NCBI GenBank assembly: GCA_024696725.1
Contig: JAILGO010000127.1
Location: 1-14,701 of the forward strand
Reading direction: 5' to 3'
Length of the DNA stretch: 14,701 bases
DNA from: Eubacterium sp.
GTDB taxonomy: Bacteria; Bacillota; Clostridia; Oscillospirales; Acutalibacteraceae
This document shows, piece by piece, positions 7,506-14,599 of this stretch. A model generated the notes under the pieces. The model saw only the letters and a list, made by a program, of their open reading frames with translations. It was not told where the DNA came from and ran no database searches. The translations under genes were made by a program, and so were the position numbers. Positions within the stretch are counted from its first letter, which is position 1; every line of letters starts with the position of its first letter.

Positions 7506-8606
7506 TTATTTTATCTTAATCTTTTTCTTTGCGCTCCACGGGGTAAAGAGCTTTTCGCCCTCTCCCTGATTTACGTAAGCTCTTACCCTGAAGTAATATA
7601 CCTTGCCCGATTTGAGCTTTTTAATCGTTTTCTTAATATTCTTTTTGCCCTTGATTGTAACGGTTTTGGCTTTTTTGAATTTTTTGCTTGTGCTGTACTG
7701 AAGCTGATAGCCGTTAGCGTTAGTGATGTTCTTTGACCACTTAATGAAAGCGGTTCTTTTCTTTTTGCCCGTAAGGCTTGTAATGATGGGCGATATCGTC
7801 GTAGCGTTGCAGGGAACGTTACCCTCTATAAGAAGGCTTCCCTTCGTCGTGTAAGAGCTGAGCTTAACCGTACCGTTTTTCTTAACGTAAGCGTTCTTGC
7901 CTCTTATTTTCATTATTTTCGAGTTAGAACTCTTGTATACAACGTCGCTGTCTGCTAAATTAAATTTGCCGCTGTAAACGCCGTAGCCGGTAACCTTCAT
8001 CTTAAGGATATATTTTCCGTTTTTAACGCTTATGAAATCTATCGAGCCGCTCTTGAGATTTGTATATAAAACCTTTTCGTTTGAAGAAATTACCCTCGTC
8101 GTGAAATCCGTTTCAATCTCGCCTGCGGGAACGGTTGAAACGATAATATAAAGAGCCGTTTCGTTGTCGCAGGTAAACGCCGCGAGACCTATGCTTTTAA
8201 TATTTGTAACGGTTTTAAGCTCGTCTATTTCAGCCATGACCGAATCCCCGGATATTCCGCTGAGTCTTGAAACGCCGGGGAAACAGGTATTATTATACTC
8301 GGGAATAACGGTAGTGATTGCGCTTCCGTCGGGAAGGCTGAAGCTGTTATCGGTATAAAGAGCCGATTTAACGGCAAGAAGCCTCGCCGCCTCCATTAGC
8401 TCTTTATCGTATTCAAGTTTGTAAAGTGAGTTTTCTGCCCTGACGCCGTTGATTTCATCAAGAACGGTTTTGACTGTTTCGTTATTCTGCGTACCCGTAA
8501 CCGTGACCGTAACGAGCTCGCCCTCTGAAGCAAAAGCCGTAAAGCCGATGCCCGAAACCGAGAGTAAAAGAACAGCGGACAGTAAAACGGAAATAATTTT
8601 TTTCAT
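7506..8606 (-). CDS. Secreted CAP-like / Ig-like / fibronectin type III protein
   Basis: This is a predicted exported protein of 366 residues. It starts with a clear signal peptide (MKKIISVLLSAVLLLS..., likely cleavage after Ala26 in AFA|SE). Residues about 45-160 resemble a CAP/SCP domain (EINGVRAENSLYKLEYDKEL, then a late strand ALYIIVSTV). Residues about 190-265 look like a bacterial Ig-like domain (DVVYKSSNSKIMKIRG). Residues about 272-366 form an Fn3 domain (ITSLTGKKKRTAFIKWSK ... VYYFRVRAYV) that is very lysine-rich. ATG at 8606 is chosen over an upstream in-frame ATG (8678) because it has AAGGAG seven bases upstream, a signal peptide right after it, and a promoter that would lie inside the longer form. 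It has no sorting motif or transmembrane anchor. It is transcribed alone. Function unknown; surface or polymer binding is inferred. Confidence 0.85.
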   Translation of the reverse strand: MKKIISVLLSAVLLLSVSGIGFTAFASEGELVTVTVTGTQNNETVKTVLDEINGVRAENSLYKLEYDKELMEAARLLAVKSALYTDNSFSLPDGSAITTVIPEYNNTCFPGVSRLSGISGDSVMAEIDELKTVTNIKSIGLAAFTCDNETALYIIVSTVPAGEIETDFTTRVISSNEKVLYTNLKSGSIDFISVKNGKYILKMKVTGYGVYSGKFNLADSDVVYKSSNSKIMKIRGKNAYVKKNGTVKLSSYTTKGSLLIEGNVPCNATTISPIITSLTGKKKRTAFIKWSKNITNANGYQLQYSTSKKFKKAKTVTIKGKKNIKKTIKKLKSGKVYYFRVRAYVNQGEGEKLFTPWSAKKKIKIK

Positions 8607-8637
8607 ATTAATTCTCCTTAAAGATTTTATTAAAAAT

Positions 8638-8666
8638 ATGATACCACTGAACTGACTGTTTGTCAA
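8638..8666 (-). promoter_or_regulatory. Promoter of the secreted CAP/Fn3 protein gene
   Basis: Read on the - strand, TTGACA (8661-8666) is followed by a 17-base spacer and TATCAT (8638-8643), with the start codon about 30 bases downstream. The -35 box directly abuts the T-tract of the upstream terminator. Confidence 0.85.
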
Positions 8667-8698
8667 ATAAAAACGCACCGTTTAAAACGGTGCGTTTT
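8667..8698 (-). terminator. Intrinsic terminator after the iorAB-paaK-ACT genes
   Basis: A 9-bp stem, ACGCACCGT (8673-8681) with ACGGTGCGT (8687-8695), is extendable by A-T pairs on both sides. It lies ten bases after the ACT stop and, on the - strand, is followed by TTTTTATTT. It could also work on the + strand, but no + strand gene ends here. Confidence 0.88.
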
Positions 8699-8708
8699 CT
8701 GTATTCGT

Positions 8709-9143
8709 TTATTTAAGATAATCCGTAATATCCGAGTCGCTGAGCGTCTGGATACCGTTTCTCGCAAGAATCTGTTCCGCCTGCTCAACCTCGTCGACTC
8801 TCAGTACAACGTAAGCGTTGCCCGCTACGGCGCCCGTGAAGGCGTAAACGTATTCGATGTTAATGCCTGCCGCCGTAAGAGTATTGAGAATGTTGTTGAG
8901 CGCGCCCGCCTTGTCGTTCATTTTTACCGCGATGACGGGAGTCTCGCGCACGATAGTTTTATCGTCAAGCGCCGCCTTCGTCTTTTCGGTGTCCGAAACG
9001 ATAACTCTGAGAATACCGAAATCCTTTGTGTCCGCAACGCTGAGTGCGCGGATGTTTACGCCTGCGTCGGTAATTGCCGCTACCGCCTTACAGAGCGTGC
9101 CGGGAACGTTTTCAAGAAATGCGGATAATTGTGTAATAGCCAT
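8709..9143 (-). CDS. Tandem ACT-domain protein linked to PaaK/IOR
   Basis: This is a stand-alone cytoplasmic protein of 144 residues built from two ACT domains (about 3-66 and 69-140) and no catalytic domain. Each has the beta-alpha-beta entry with a Pro or Ala-Gly turn: ENVPGTLCKAVAAITDAGVN (11-30) and NDKAGALNNILNTLTAAGIN (76-95). ACT domains usually bind amino acids at domain interfaces. The gene is last in the iorA-iorB-paaK series, 14 bases after paaK with AAGGGGG upstream. ACT genes of this size often accompany paaK in anaerobes, so sensing an aromatic amino acid and adjusting ligase or IOR activity is plausible, but this is inference. The stop is followed at once by a strong terminator. 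Confidence 0.9.
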   Translation of the reverse strand: MAITQLSAFLENVPGTLCKAVAAITDAGVNIRALSVADTKDFGILRVIVSDTEKTKAALDDKTIVRETPVIAVKMNDKAGALNNILNTLTAAGINIEYVYAFTGAVAGNAYVVLRVDEVEQAEQILARNGIQTLSDSDITDYLK

Positions 9144-9157
9144 AATTCAGTCCCCCT

Positions 9158-10465
9158 TTAGTGAAGCTTTCTCTTGTCTATAACTCTGACCGCCTTGCCC
9201 TCTGAGCGCTCGATTGATTTCGGCGCAACAAGGTGAATCTTCGGGTTAATGCCTAACATAGCGCGCATTGCCTGAGCAAGCTCTCTCTCGCTCATCTGCA
9301 TTTCCGCAACCTTGTCCGAGAAGCGCTCGGGTGAGCACTCAACGTATATGTCGAAGGTGTCAGTGTTATTTACGCGGTCAACAACAATCTGATAGTTCGG
9401 CGTATAGCCTTCCTTAAGCAGAACTGTTTCAATCTGACTCGGGAATACGTTAACGCCGCGGATAATCATCATATCGTCGCTTCTTCCGAGCGGCTTGGTC
9501 ATTCTTACGTGCGTTCTGCCGCATTCGCATTTTTCTCTTGTTAAGATACAAATATCCTTCGTTCTGTAACGGAGGAGGGGGAAACCCTTCTTATCAAGCG
9601 AGGTGAAAACGAGCTCGCCTTTTTCGCCCTCGGGAAGAACCTCGCCCGTGTCGGGGTCGATAATTTCCGCATAGAAATGGTCCTCGTTAATGTGCATACC
9701 GTTTTGCATTTCACATTCGAACGCAACGCCGGGTCCCGAGGTTTCGGTAAGACCGTAAATATCGTAAGCCTTGATTCCGAGGCTCTTTTCGATTTCCTGA
9801 CGCATTTCCTCAGTCCACGGCTCAGCGCCGAAGATGCCCGCCTTGAGCTTGTTATCCTCGGGCTTGTAGCCCTGTTCTGCAAGCGATTCGCCTATATATG
9901 CGGCATAAGACGGTGTACAGCAGAGAATGGTAGAGCCTAAGTCCATCATAAACTGAATCTGTCTGTTTGTGTTACCCGACGACATCGGAAGCGTCATGCA
10001 TCCGACCTTCTGCGAGCCGCCGTTGAGTCCTGCGCCGCCGGTGAATAAGCCGTAGCCGTAGCATACCTGACATACGTCCTCGTTTGTTCCGCCTGCCGCT
10101 ACAACGGCTCTCGCGCAGCATTCCTCCCACATATCTATATCCTCTTTAGTGTAGAAGGCGACGACGCGCTTTCCCGTCGTACCCGAGGTCGACTGGATAC
10201 GTATAATGTCCTTTAAATCCGTACCGAGAAGTCCGTAGGGATAAGCGTCCCTTAAATCGTCCTTTGAAAGGAAGGGAAGCTTTTTGATATCGTCAAGCGA
10301 CCTGATATCCTCGGGCTTAACGCCCTTTTTGTCCATAAGGTTGCGGTAGTATTCAACGTTGTCGTATACGTACTTAACCTGCTTAACGAGCTTTTCGCTC
10401 TGAAGCTTTCTGATTTCTTCAACCGGCATCGTTTCGATTTCCGGCTGAAAATACCTCTTGTCCAT
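9158..10465 (-). CDS. paaK: Phenylacetate-CoA ligase family (aryl-acetate:CoA ligase, AMP-forming)
   Basis: PaaK-type enzymes join phenylacetate or a related aryl-acetate to CoA with ATP going to AMP and pyrophosphate. The 435-residue length is typical. The adenylate-forming motifs are complete: the phosphate loop STSGTTGK (92-99), YGLTET (237-242), RYRTKD (299-304), the hinge region GRSDDMMIIRGVNVFP (327-342), and the C-terminal Lys424 in SEGKAVRV. The start has AGGAGG nine bases upstream, 24 bases after iorB. Position between iorB and the ACT gene ties it to aryl-acetyl-CoA made or used by IOR. It could release free acid for energy or, in reverse, activate scavenged aryl-acetates for reductive carboxylation. 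Which aryl group it prefers is not visible. Confidence 0.93.
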   Translation of the reverse strand: MDKRYFQPEIETMPVEEIRKLQSEKLVKQVKYVYDNVEYYRNLMDKKGVKPEDIRSLDDIKKLPFLSKDDLRDAYPYGLLGTDLKDIIRIQSTSGTTGKRVVAFYTKEDIDMWEECCARAVVAAGGTNEDVCQVCYGYGLFTGGAGLNGGSQKVGCMTLPMSSGNTNRQIQFMMDLGSTILCCTPSYAAYIGESLAEQGYKPEDNKLKAGIFGAEPWTEEMRQEIEKSLGIKAYDIYGLTETSGPGVAFECEMQNGMHINEDHFYAEIIDPDTGEVLPEGEKGELVFTSLDKKGFPLLRYRTKDICILTREKCECGRTHVRMTKPLGRSDDMMIIRGVNVFPSQIETVLLKEGYTPNYQIVVDRVNNTDTFDIYVECSPERFSDKVAEMQMSERELAQAMRAMLGINPKIHLVAPKSIERSEGKAVRVIDKRKLH

Positions 10466-10489
10466 CTGTTTTTCCTCCTGTTTTATTTG

Positions 10490-11059
10490 TTATGAATTTC
10501 TGCCGAGAGAGAACGCTTTTTTATTAAGCTCGAGGAACTTCGGCGGAACGCATTTTTCAAGCGCGTCGAGCCACTGCTCCTCGGTGAAATCAAATTTCTT
10601 TGAAAGCTTACCTAAAAGCGCAATGTTAACCGCCTTCGACGAGCCTGCCTCGTTAGCGAGAGCGAGCGCGTCGAACGCCTCAACCTCAGCACCTGCCGCT
10701 TTCATCTTTTCGACGAGCTGTTCGGGATATGCCGCACTTCCCGTAATAACAGGCATGGGGTCAATCTGCTGAGTGTTAACTACAATATGTCCGTGAGGCT
10801 TGAGATACTCTGCGTATCTTGCCGCCTCAAGAAGCTCAAATGAAACGATATAATCCGCTTCTCCCTTGTCGATAACGGGGGAGTAAACCTTTTCGCCGAA
10901 GCGTACATAGGTAACGACGGAGCCGCCTCTCTGGCTCATTCCGTGTACCTCCGAAACCTTAACGTCGTAGCCTGCGGTAAGGAGAATCTGTCCGAGCAGC
11001 TTGCTTGCGAGAAGCGAGCCCTGACCGCCAACGCCGACAATCATAATATTCTTTGTCAT
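10490..11059 (-). CDS. iorB: Indolepyruvate:ferredoxin oxidoreductase beta subunit
   Basis: IorB is the small subunit of the cytoplasmic IOR complex, which oxidises aryl-pyruvates to aryl-acetyl-CoA and CO2 and reduces ferredoxin, reversibly. The 189-residue product has the 2-oxoacid oxidoreductase gamma-domain marks GVGGQG (9-14) and SEVHGMSQRGGSVV (36-49). The ATG at 11059 is chosen because AAGGAGGG precedes it and the conserved TKNIMIVGVGGQG follows; an in-frame ATG at 11140 would run into the end of iorA. It starts 13 bases after iorA and precedes paaK by 24 bases, so the genes look co-transcribed. The protein is intact even though its partner iorA carries an in-frame stop. Confidence 0.94.
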   Translation of the reverse strand: MTKNIMIVGVGGQGSLLASKLLGQILLTAGYDVKVSEVHGMSQRGGSVVTYVRFGEKVYSPVIDKGEADYIVSFELLEAARYAEYLKPHGHIVVNTQQIDPMPVITGSAAYPEQLVEKMKAAGAEVEAFDALALANEAGSSKAVNIALLGKLSKKFDFTEEQWLDALEKCVPPKFLELNKKAFSLGRNS

Positions 11060-11072
11060 AGTCAGTCCCTCC

Positions 11073-12794
11073 TTAGTTAAGCGCGTCGAAATGACACAGC
11101 TGCTGACATACTCCGCAGCCCGTGCAGAGCGTCGGGTCAATATGAGCCTTGCCGTCGCGGAAGCTTATTGACGGACAGCCGAGTTTCATACATGACTTAC
11201 AGCCTACGCACTTGTCGGTGTCTGCCTTTATAGGCGGATTTGTTTTAACGTATTTAAGAAGAACGCAGGGACGGCGAGAGATGATAACCGAGGGCTCGTT
11301 TGCCTTAAGCTCCTCTTTAACCGCCTCGTCGGTAGCCTTTAAATCGTAGGGGTCGACAATGCGTACTCTGTTGAAGCCCATAGCCTTACAGAGCGCCTCA
11401 AGGTCGATTTTACCCGCAGGGTCGCCCTTGATGTTGTAGCCCGTCGTCGGGTTCTGCTGATGTCCCGTCATACCCGTAATCGAGTTGTCGAGTATGATAA
11501 CGGTTGAGTTGCTCTGATTGTAAGCAATATTCGCAAGTCCCGTCATACCCGAGTGCATAAACGTCGAGTCGCCGATAACCGCTACCGTGCTGCCCTCAGC
11601 CTCTTCGCCGAGCGCCTTGTTAAAGCCGTGTACGGACGAAACGGACGCGCCCATACAAAGCGTCATGTGCATAGCTGAAAGCGGCGCGACGGCGCCGAGC
11701 GTGTAGCATCCGATATCGCCGAGAACGGTGCATTTATTCTTGTTAAGCGTATAGAAGAGTCCTCTGTGCGGACAGCCCGAGCACATTGCGGGCGGACGCA
11801 TCGGAAGCTCGTCAATCGCCTTACAGCTTTCCTTTTCGGGAACGCCGAGCTTTTCTGCGATAAGGTTCTGTGAGAATTCGCCGATAATCGGGAATATGTC
11901 CTTGCCTTCAACCTTTAAGCCGAGCGCTCTGCAGTGATTTTCAATAATCGGGTCGAGCTCCTCGATAACGACGAGTCTGTCGACCTTGGAAGCAAAATCC
12001 TTAATAAGCTTTACGGGAAGGGGATTGACCATACCGAGCTTAAGTACGCTTGCGCTGTCGCCGAATACCTCTTTAGCGTAAAGATAACTCGTCGAGCAGG
12101 TGATAATACCGAGCTCGGTGCCGCCCATTTCAATGCGGTTTACGTCGCTCGTTTCAGCCCATTCGCGGAGCTTTTCGGTGCGCTCCTCAACGAACGGGTG
12201 ACGCTTTTTAGCGTTACCGGGCATCATAACGTATTTCGCGATATTGCGCTCGTAGGGCTTTGAAACCTCAACGCGCTCGCCTTTTTCTACGATACTCTGA
12301 CAGTGGGAAACGCGCGTGCACATCTTAACGATAACGGGCGTGTCGAATTTCTCGCTTAAATCGAAAGCGAGCTTTGTAAAACGGAGAGCCTCGTCGCTGT
12401 CGGACGGCTCAAGCATGGGAACCTTAGACGCGATTGCGTGGTGACGGCTGTCCTGCTCGTTCTGAGACGAGTGCATTCCTGCGTCGTCGGCAACTGCGAT
12501 AACCATGCCCGCGTTTACGCCGGTATAAGAAGCCGTGTAAAGCGGGTCTGCGGCGACGTTAAGACCTACGTGCTTCATACCGCAGAAGCTTCTTTTTCCC
12601 GCCATAGCCGCGCCGAAAGCAACCTCCATGGCAACCTTCGCGTTAGGCGCTCATTCGCAGTATATTTCGTCGTATTTTGCAGCCTCCTCGGTAATCTCCG
12701 TCGAGGGAGTACCGGGATAGCTTGAAGCAACAGAGCAGCCCGCCTCGTAAAGTCCGCGGGCGAACGCCTTGTTGCCGAGCATTAATTCTTTCAT
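11073..12794 (-). CDS. iorA: Indolepyruvate:ferredoxin oxidoreductase alpha subunit, interrupted by in-frame UGA at codon 48
   Basis: IorA is the large catalytic subunit, binding thiamine diphosphate and Fe-S clusters. Read from ATG 12794 (GAGG ribosome binding site 8 bases upstream) it has 573 codons, near the usual length. The start matches the family: GNKAFARGLYEAGC (7-20), SSYPGTPSTEIT (24-35). Codon 48 is TGA (12653-12651), where relatives have Trp in EWAPNEK. The frame then stays open with every later motif: MKHVGLNVAADP, CSGCPHRG, the ThDP motif GDSTF...DNS (408 to about 438), and two C-terminal clusters with Cys529/532/535/540 and Cys557/560/563/567. Codon 52 is Ala where Glu is expected. 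Readings include a fresh nonsense mutation or sequencing error, UGA readthrough, or restart at the ATG at 12629 (weak AAGG upstream), which would drop 55 residues of the pyrimidine-binding domain. Homology is secure, function in doubt. Confidence 0.9.
12610..12650 (-). other. Possible RNA hairpin directly after the iorA UGA
   Basis: In the mRNA, GCGCC immediately after the UGA can pair with GGCGC 31 bases later. Inside, AA/UU and GCGA/UUGC can pair after single mismatches, leaving a 15-base loop AGGUUGCCAUGGAGG. The layout recalls a bacterial selenocysteine insertion element, but the loop begins only 13 bases after the UGA and is large, so the match is poor. It may be chance in coding sequence. 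Confidence 0.25.
12651..12653 (-). other. In-frame UGA codon inside iorA
   Basis: The - strand codons read TAC TGC GAA TGA GCG CCT AAC GCG AAG. The frame before (47 codons from the ATG) and after (525 sense codons) both match IorA, with no insertion or deletion. A single G-to-A change from the expected Trp codon TGG explains it. Confidence 0.95.
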
Positions 12795-12827
12795 ATTTCT
12801 GACCTCGGTTCAAGTTGAATAAGATAT

Positions 12828-12856
12828 ATAATAGCACAAGTAATTTTAAATTACAA
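12828..12856 (-). promoter_or_regulatory. Possible promoter of iorA with a palindrome over the -35/spacer
   Basis: On the - strand, TTGTAA (12851-12856), a 17-base spacer and TATTAT (12828-12833) sit upstream of the iorA ATG in the 70-base gap after the ligase. A 15-base inverted repeat, GTAATTT-N-AAATTAC (12840-12854), overlaps the -35 and spacer and could bind a regulator. Separate or read-through transcription are both possible. Confidence 0.5.
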
Positions 12857-12864
12857 TATTATAA

Positions 12865-14502
12865 TTACGATTCGTTTTCCTTTGCAACAAGGTTTTCAAC
12901 GCAGTACATCCTGCGGAGCGTCGGCTTCTCGATTTTACCCGTAGGATTTCTCGGGATGTCGGCGAATATAATCTTTCTCGGCCTTTTGTATCTCGCCATA
13001 CCGAGACAGAATTCGTTAACCTCGTCCTCTGTGAGCGTAAAGCCCTCCTTAACCTCGATAATCGCCGCCGAGATTTCGCCGAGACGGGAGTCGGGCATAC
13101 CGATAACCGCGACGTCCTTAATCTGATTCATTTTTCTTAAGAAGTCCTCAATCTGTACCGGATAGATATTCTCGCCGCCGCTTATGATAACGTCCTTTTT
13201 TCTGTCAACGAGGAAGATAAAGCCGTCCTCGTCCTCTTTAGCCATATCGCCCGTAAAGAGCCATCCGTCCTTAAGGCATTCTTTAGTAGCCTCTTCGTTT
13301 CTGTAATAGCAGGTCATAACGCCGGGACCCTTAACGCAGAGCTCGCCGATTTCACCGCGCGCAACCGTGTTACCCTCTGTGTCTACTATTTTAGTCTCCC
13401 AGCCATAGCCCGCCTTGCCGATAGCTCCGACCTTGTGAGTGTTCTCGATTCCGAGGTGTACGCAGCCGGGACCGATGCTTTCGGAAAGACCGTAGTTGGT
13501 GTCGTAATCGTGGTTCGGGAATACGCTCTTCCAGCGCTTGATAAGACTCGGCGGAACGGGCTGAGCGCCTATGTGCATAAGTCTCCAGCACGATAAATCG
13601 TATTTTGAAAGGTCGATTTTTCCGCTGTCGATATCGTCGAGAATATCCTGCGCCCACGGAACGAGAAGCCATACTATCGTACAGCGCTCGTTATGTACCG
13701 CCTGAATAACGTATTCGGGCTTCGTTCCTTTAGGAAGCACGGCCTTTCCGACCGATACGAGCGAGCCGAACCAGTGCATTTTTGCGCCGGTATGGTAGAG
13801 CGGGGGAATACAGAGAAATACGTCGCCGTGAGTCTGACCGTGGTGCGCCTGCTCGCATTTCGCCGAGTGCATAAGGCTCTCGTGATTATGTAAAATCGCC
13901 TTCGGGAAGCCCGTCGTACCCGACGAGAAGTATATCGCCGCGTTGTCGCTGTCGGTAATTTCTATATTCGGGTTTGAATCGTCAGCGTTTGCGGTCAGTT
14001 CAAAGTAACTCTCCGCAAAGGTCGGACAGGTGCCTTCACCCGCGTAAATAAGCGCGCATTTTCTTGAAAGCTTGTCCGCAATCGGCTCAATTCTTCCGAT
14101 AAAAGCGGAGCCGAACACCATTACGTCAACCTCAGCAAGCTCGGCGCAGTAGTCGATTTCGTCGGTGTCGTATCTGAAATTGAACGGAACGGCAATCGCG
14201 CCGGTCTTAAGCACTCCGAAGTAAATCGGAAGCCATTCTATGCAGTTCATCATAAGAATAGCAACCTTTTTGCCTTTTCCTATGCCTCTGCCGAGGAGAG
14301 CGTTCGCGAAGCGGTTAGCCTTCTCGTTAAAAATTTTCCAGGTTATTTCAAGCCTGTACGCTGAGGTGTGCTTAGGCTCTGTAAGGGAATACTCCTTCCA
14401 GGTAACGTAACGTTTTTCCTCAATCTCGGGATTAAGCTCTACAAGACATACCTCGTCGCAGTAAAGCTCGCTGTTTTTTTCAAGATAATCGGTAATAGGC
14501 AT
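12865..14502 (-). CDS. AMP-dependent acyl-CoA synthetase/ligase (FadD/CaiC-like)
   Basis: This cytoplasmic adenylate-forming ligase of 545 residues attaches a carboxylic acid to CoA. Motifs in order: the phosphate loop FSSGTTGFPKA (192-202), NYGLSES (336-342), GWLFTGD (413-419), the hinge segment DRKKDVIISGGENIYP (433-448), and the catalytic Lys523 in NPTGKIEKP. The start has AAAGGAGG eight bases upstream. It has a strong promoter with the same tandem operator-like element as the symporter operon, and it precedes iorA by 70 bases on the same strand. A role in activating an imported or amino-acid-derived acid is inferred. The acid could be aromatic, branched-chain or medium-chain; the sequence alone does not say. 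Nothing is broken. Confidence 0.9.
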   Translation of the reverse strand: MPITDYLEKNSELYCDEVCLVELNPEIEEKRYVTWKEYSLTEPKHTSAYRLEITWKIFNEKANRFANALLGRGIGKGKKVAILMMNCIEWLPIYFGVLKTGAIAVPFNFRYDTDEIDYCAELAEVDVMVFGSAFIGRIEPIADKLSRKCALIYAGEGTCPTFAESYFELTANADDSNPNIEITDSDNAAIYFSSGTTGFPKAILHNHESLMHSAKCEQAHHGQTHGDVFLCIPPLYHTGAKMHWFGSLVSVGKAVLPKGTKPEYVIQAVHNERCTIVWLLVPWAQDILDDIDSGKIDLSKYDLSCWRLMHIGAQPVPPSLIKRWKSVFPNHDYDTNYGLSESIGPGCVHLGIENTHKVGAIGKAGYGWETKIVDTEGNTVARGEIGELCVKGPGVMTCYYRNEEATKECLKDGWLFTGDMAKEDEDGFIFLVDRKKDVIISGGENIYPVQIEDFLRKMNQIKDVAVIGMPDSRLGEISAAIIEVKEGFTLTEDEVNEFCLGMARYKRPRKIIFADIPRNPTGKIEKPTLRRMYCVENLVAKENES

Positions 14503-14532
14503 ATTAACAGCCTCCTTTGGGTATTAATGCAA

Positions 14533-14562
14533 TTTAACGCTTAAAAGGTTTAAATCGCTAAA
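14533..14562. promoter_or_regulatory. Tandem operator-like sites at the acyl-CoA ligase promoter
   Basis: TTTAACGCTTAAA (14533-14545), which pairs TTTAA with TTAAA around CGC, and TTTAAATCGCTAAA (14549-14562) repeat the 13-mer plus 14-mer layout found at 4954-4982. They lie from about +3 to +32 of the predicted - strand transcript, where a bound repressor would block transcription. Confidence 0.6.
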
Positions 14563-14570
14563 GTGTTTTT

Positions 14571-14599
14571 ATTTTAACACATTTGATCTCGATAGTCAA
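14571..14599 (-). promoter_or_regulatory. Sigma-70-type promoter of the acyl-CoA ligase
   Basis: On the - strand, TTGACT (14594-14599), a 17-base spacer and TAAAAT (14571-14576) give a near-consensus promoter with a predicted start near 14564 and a leader of about 60 bases. The remaining AT-rich sequence to the window end (14600-14701) shows no gene or clear signal. Confidence 0.85.

Noticed and set aside
8607..8678. Longer N-terminus for the secreted Fn3 protein (ATG at 8678)
   Set aside because: It would include the gene's own promoter and ribosome binding site and push the signal peptide inward by 24 residues.
9541..9882. 113-codon open frame on the - strand inside paaK in another frame
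   Set aside because: Arg/Ser-rich low-complexity translation typical of an alternative frame of a real gene; paaK is complete over this stretch.
12651..12653. UGA reassigned to Trp or Gly in this organism
   Set aside because: TGG is used for Trp throughout, TGA is the natural stop of infB, nrnA and ribF, and no other gene in the window has an internal TGA.
12438..12725. 95-codon open frame on the + strand spanning the iorA lesion
   Set aside because: It is antisense to IorA coding sequence, has no ribosome binding site and no recognisable protein features.
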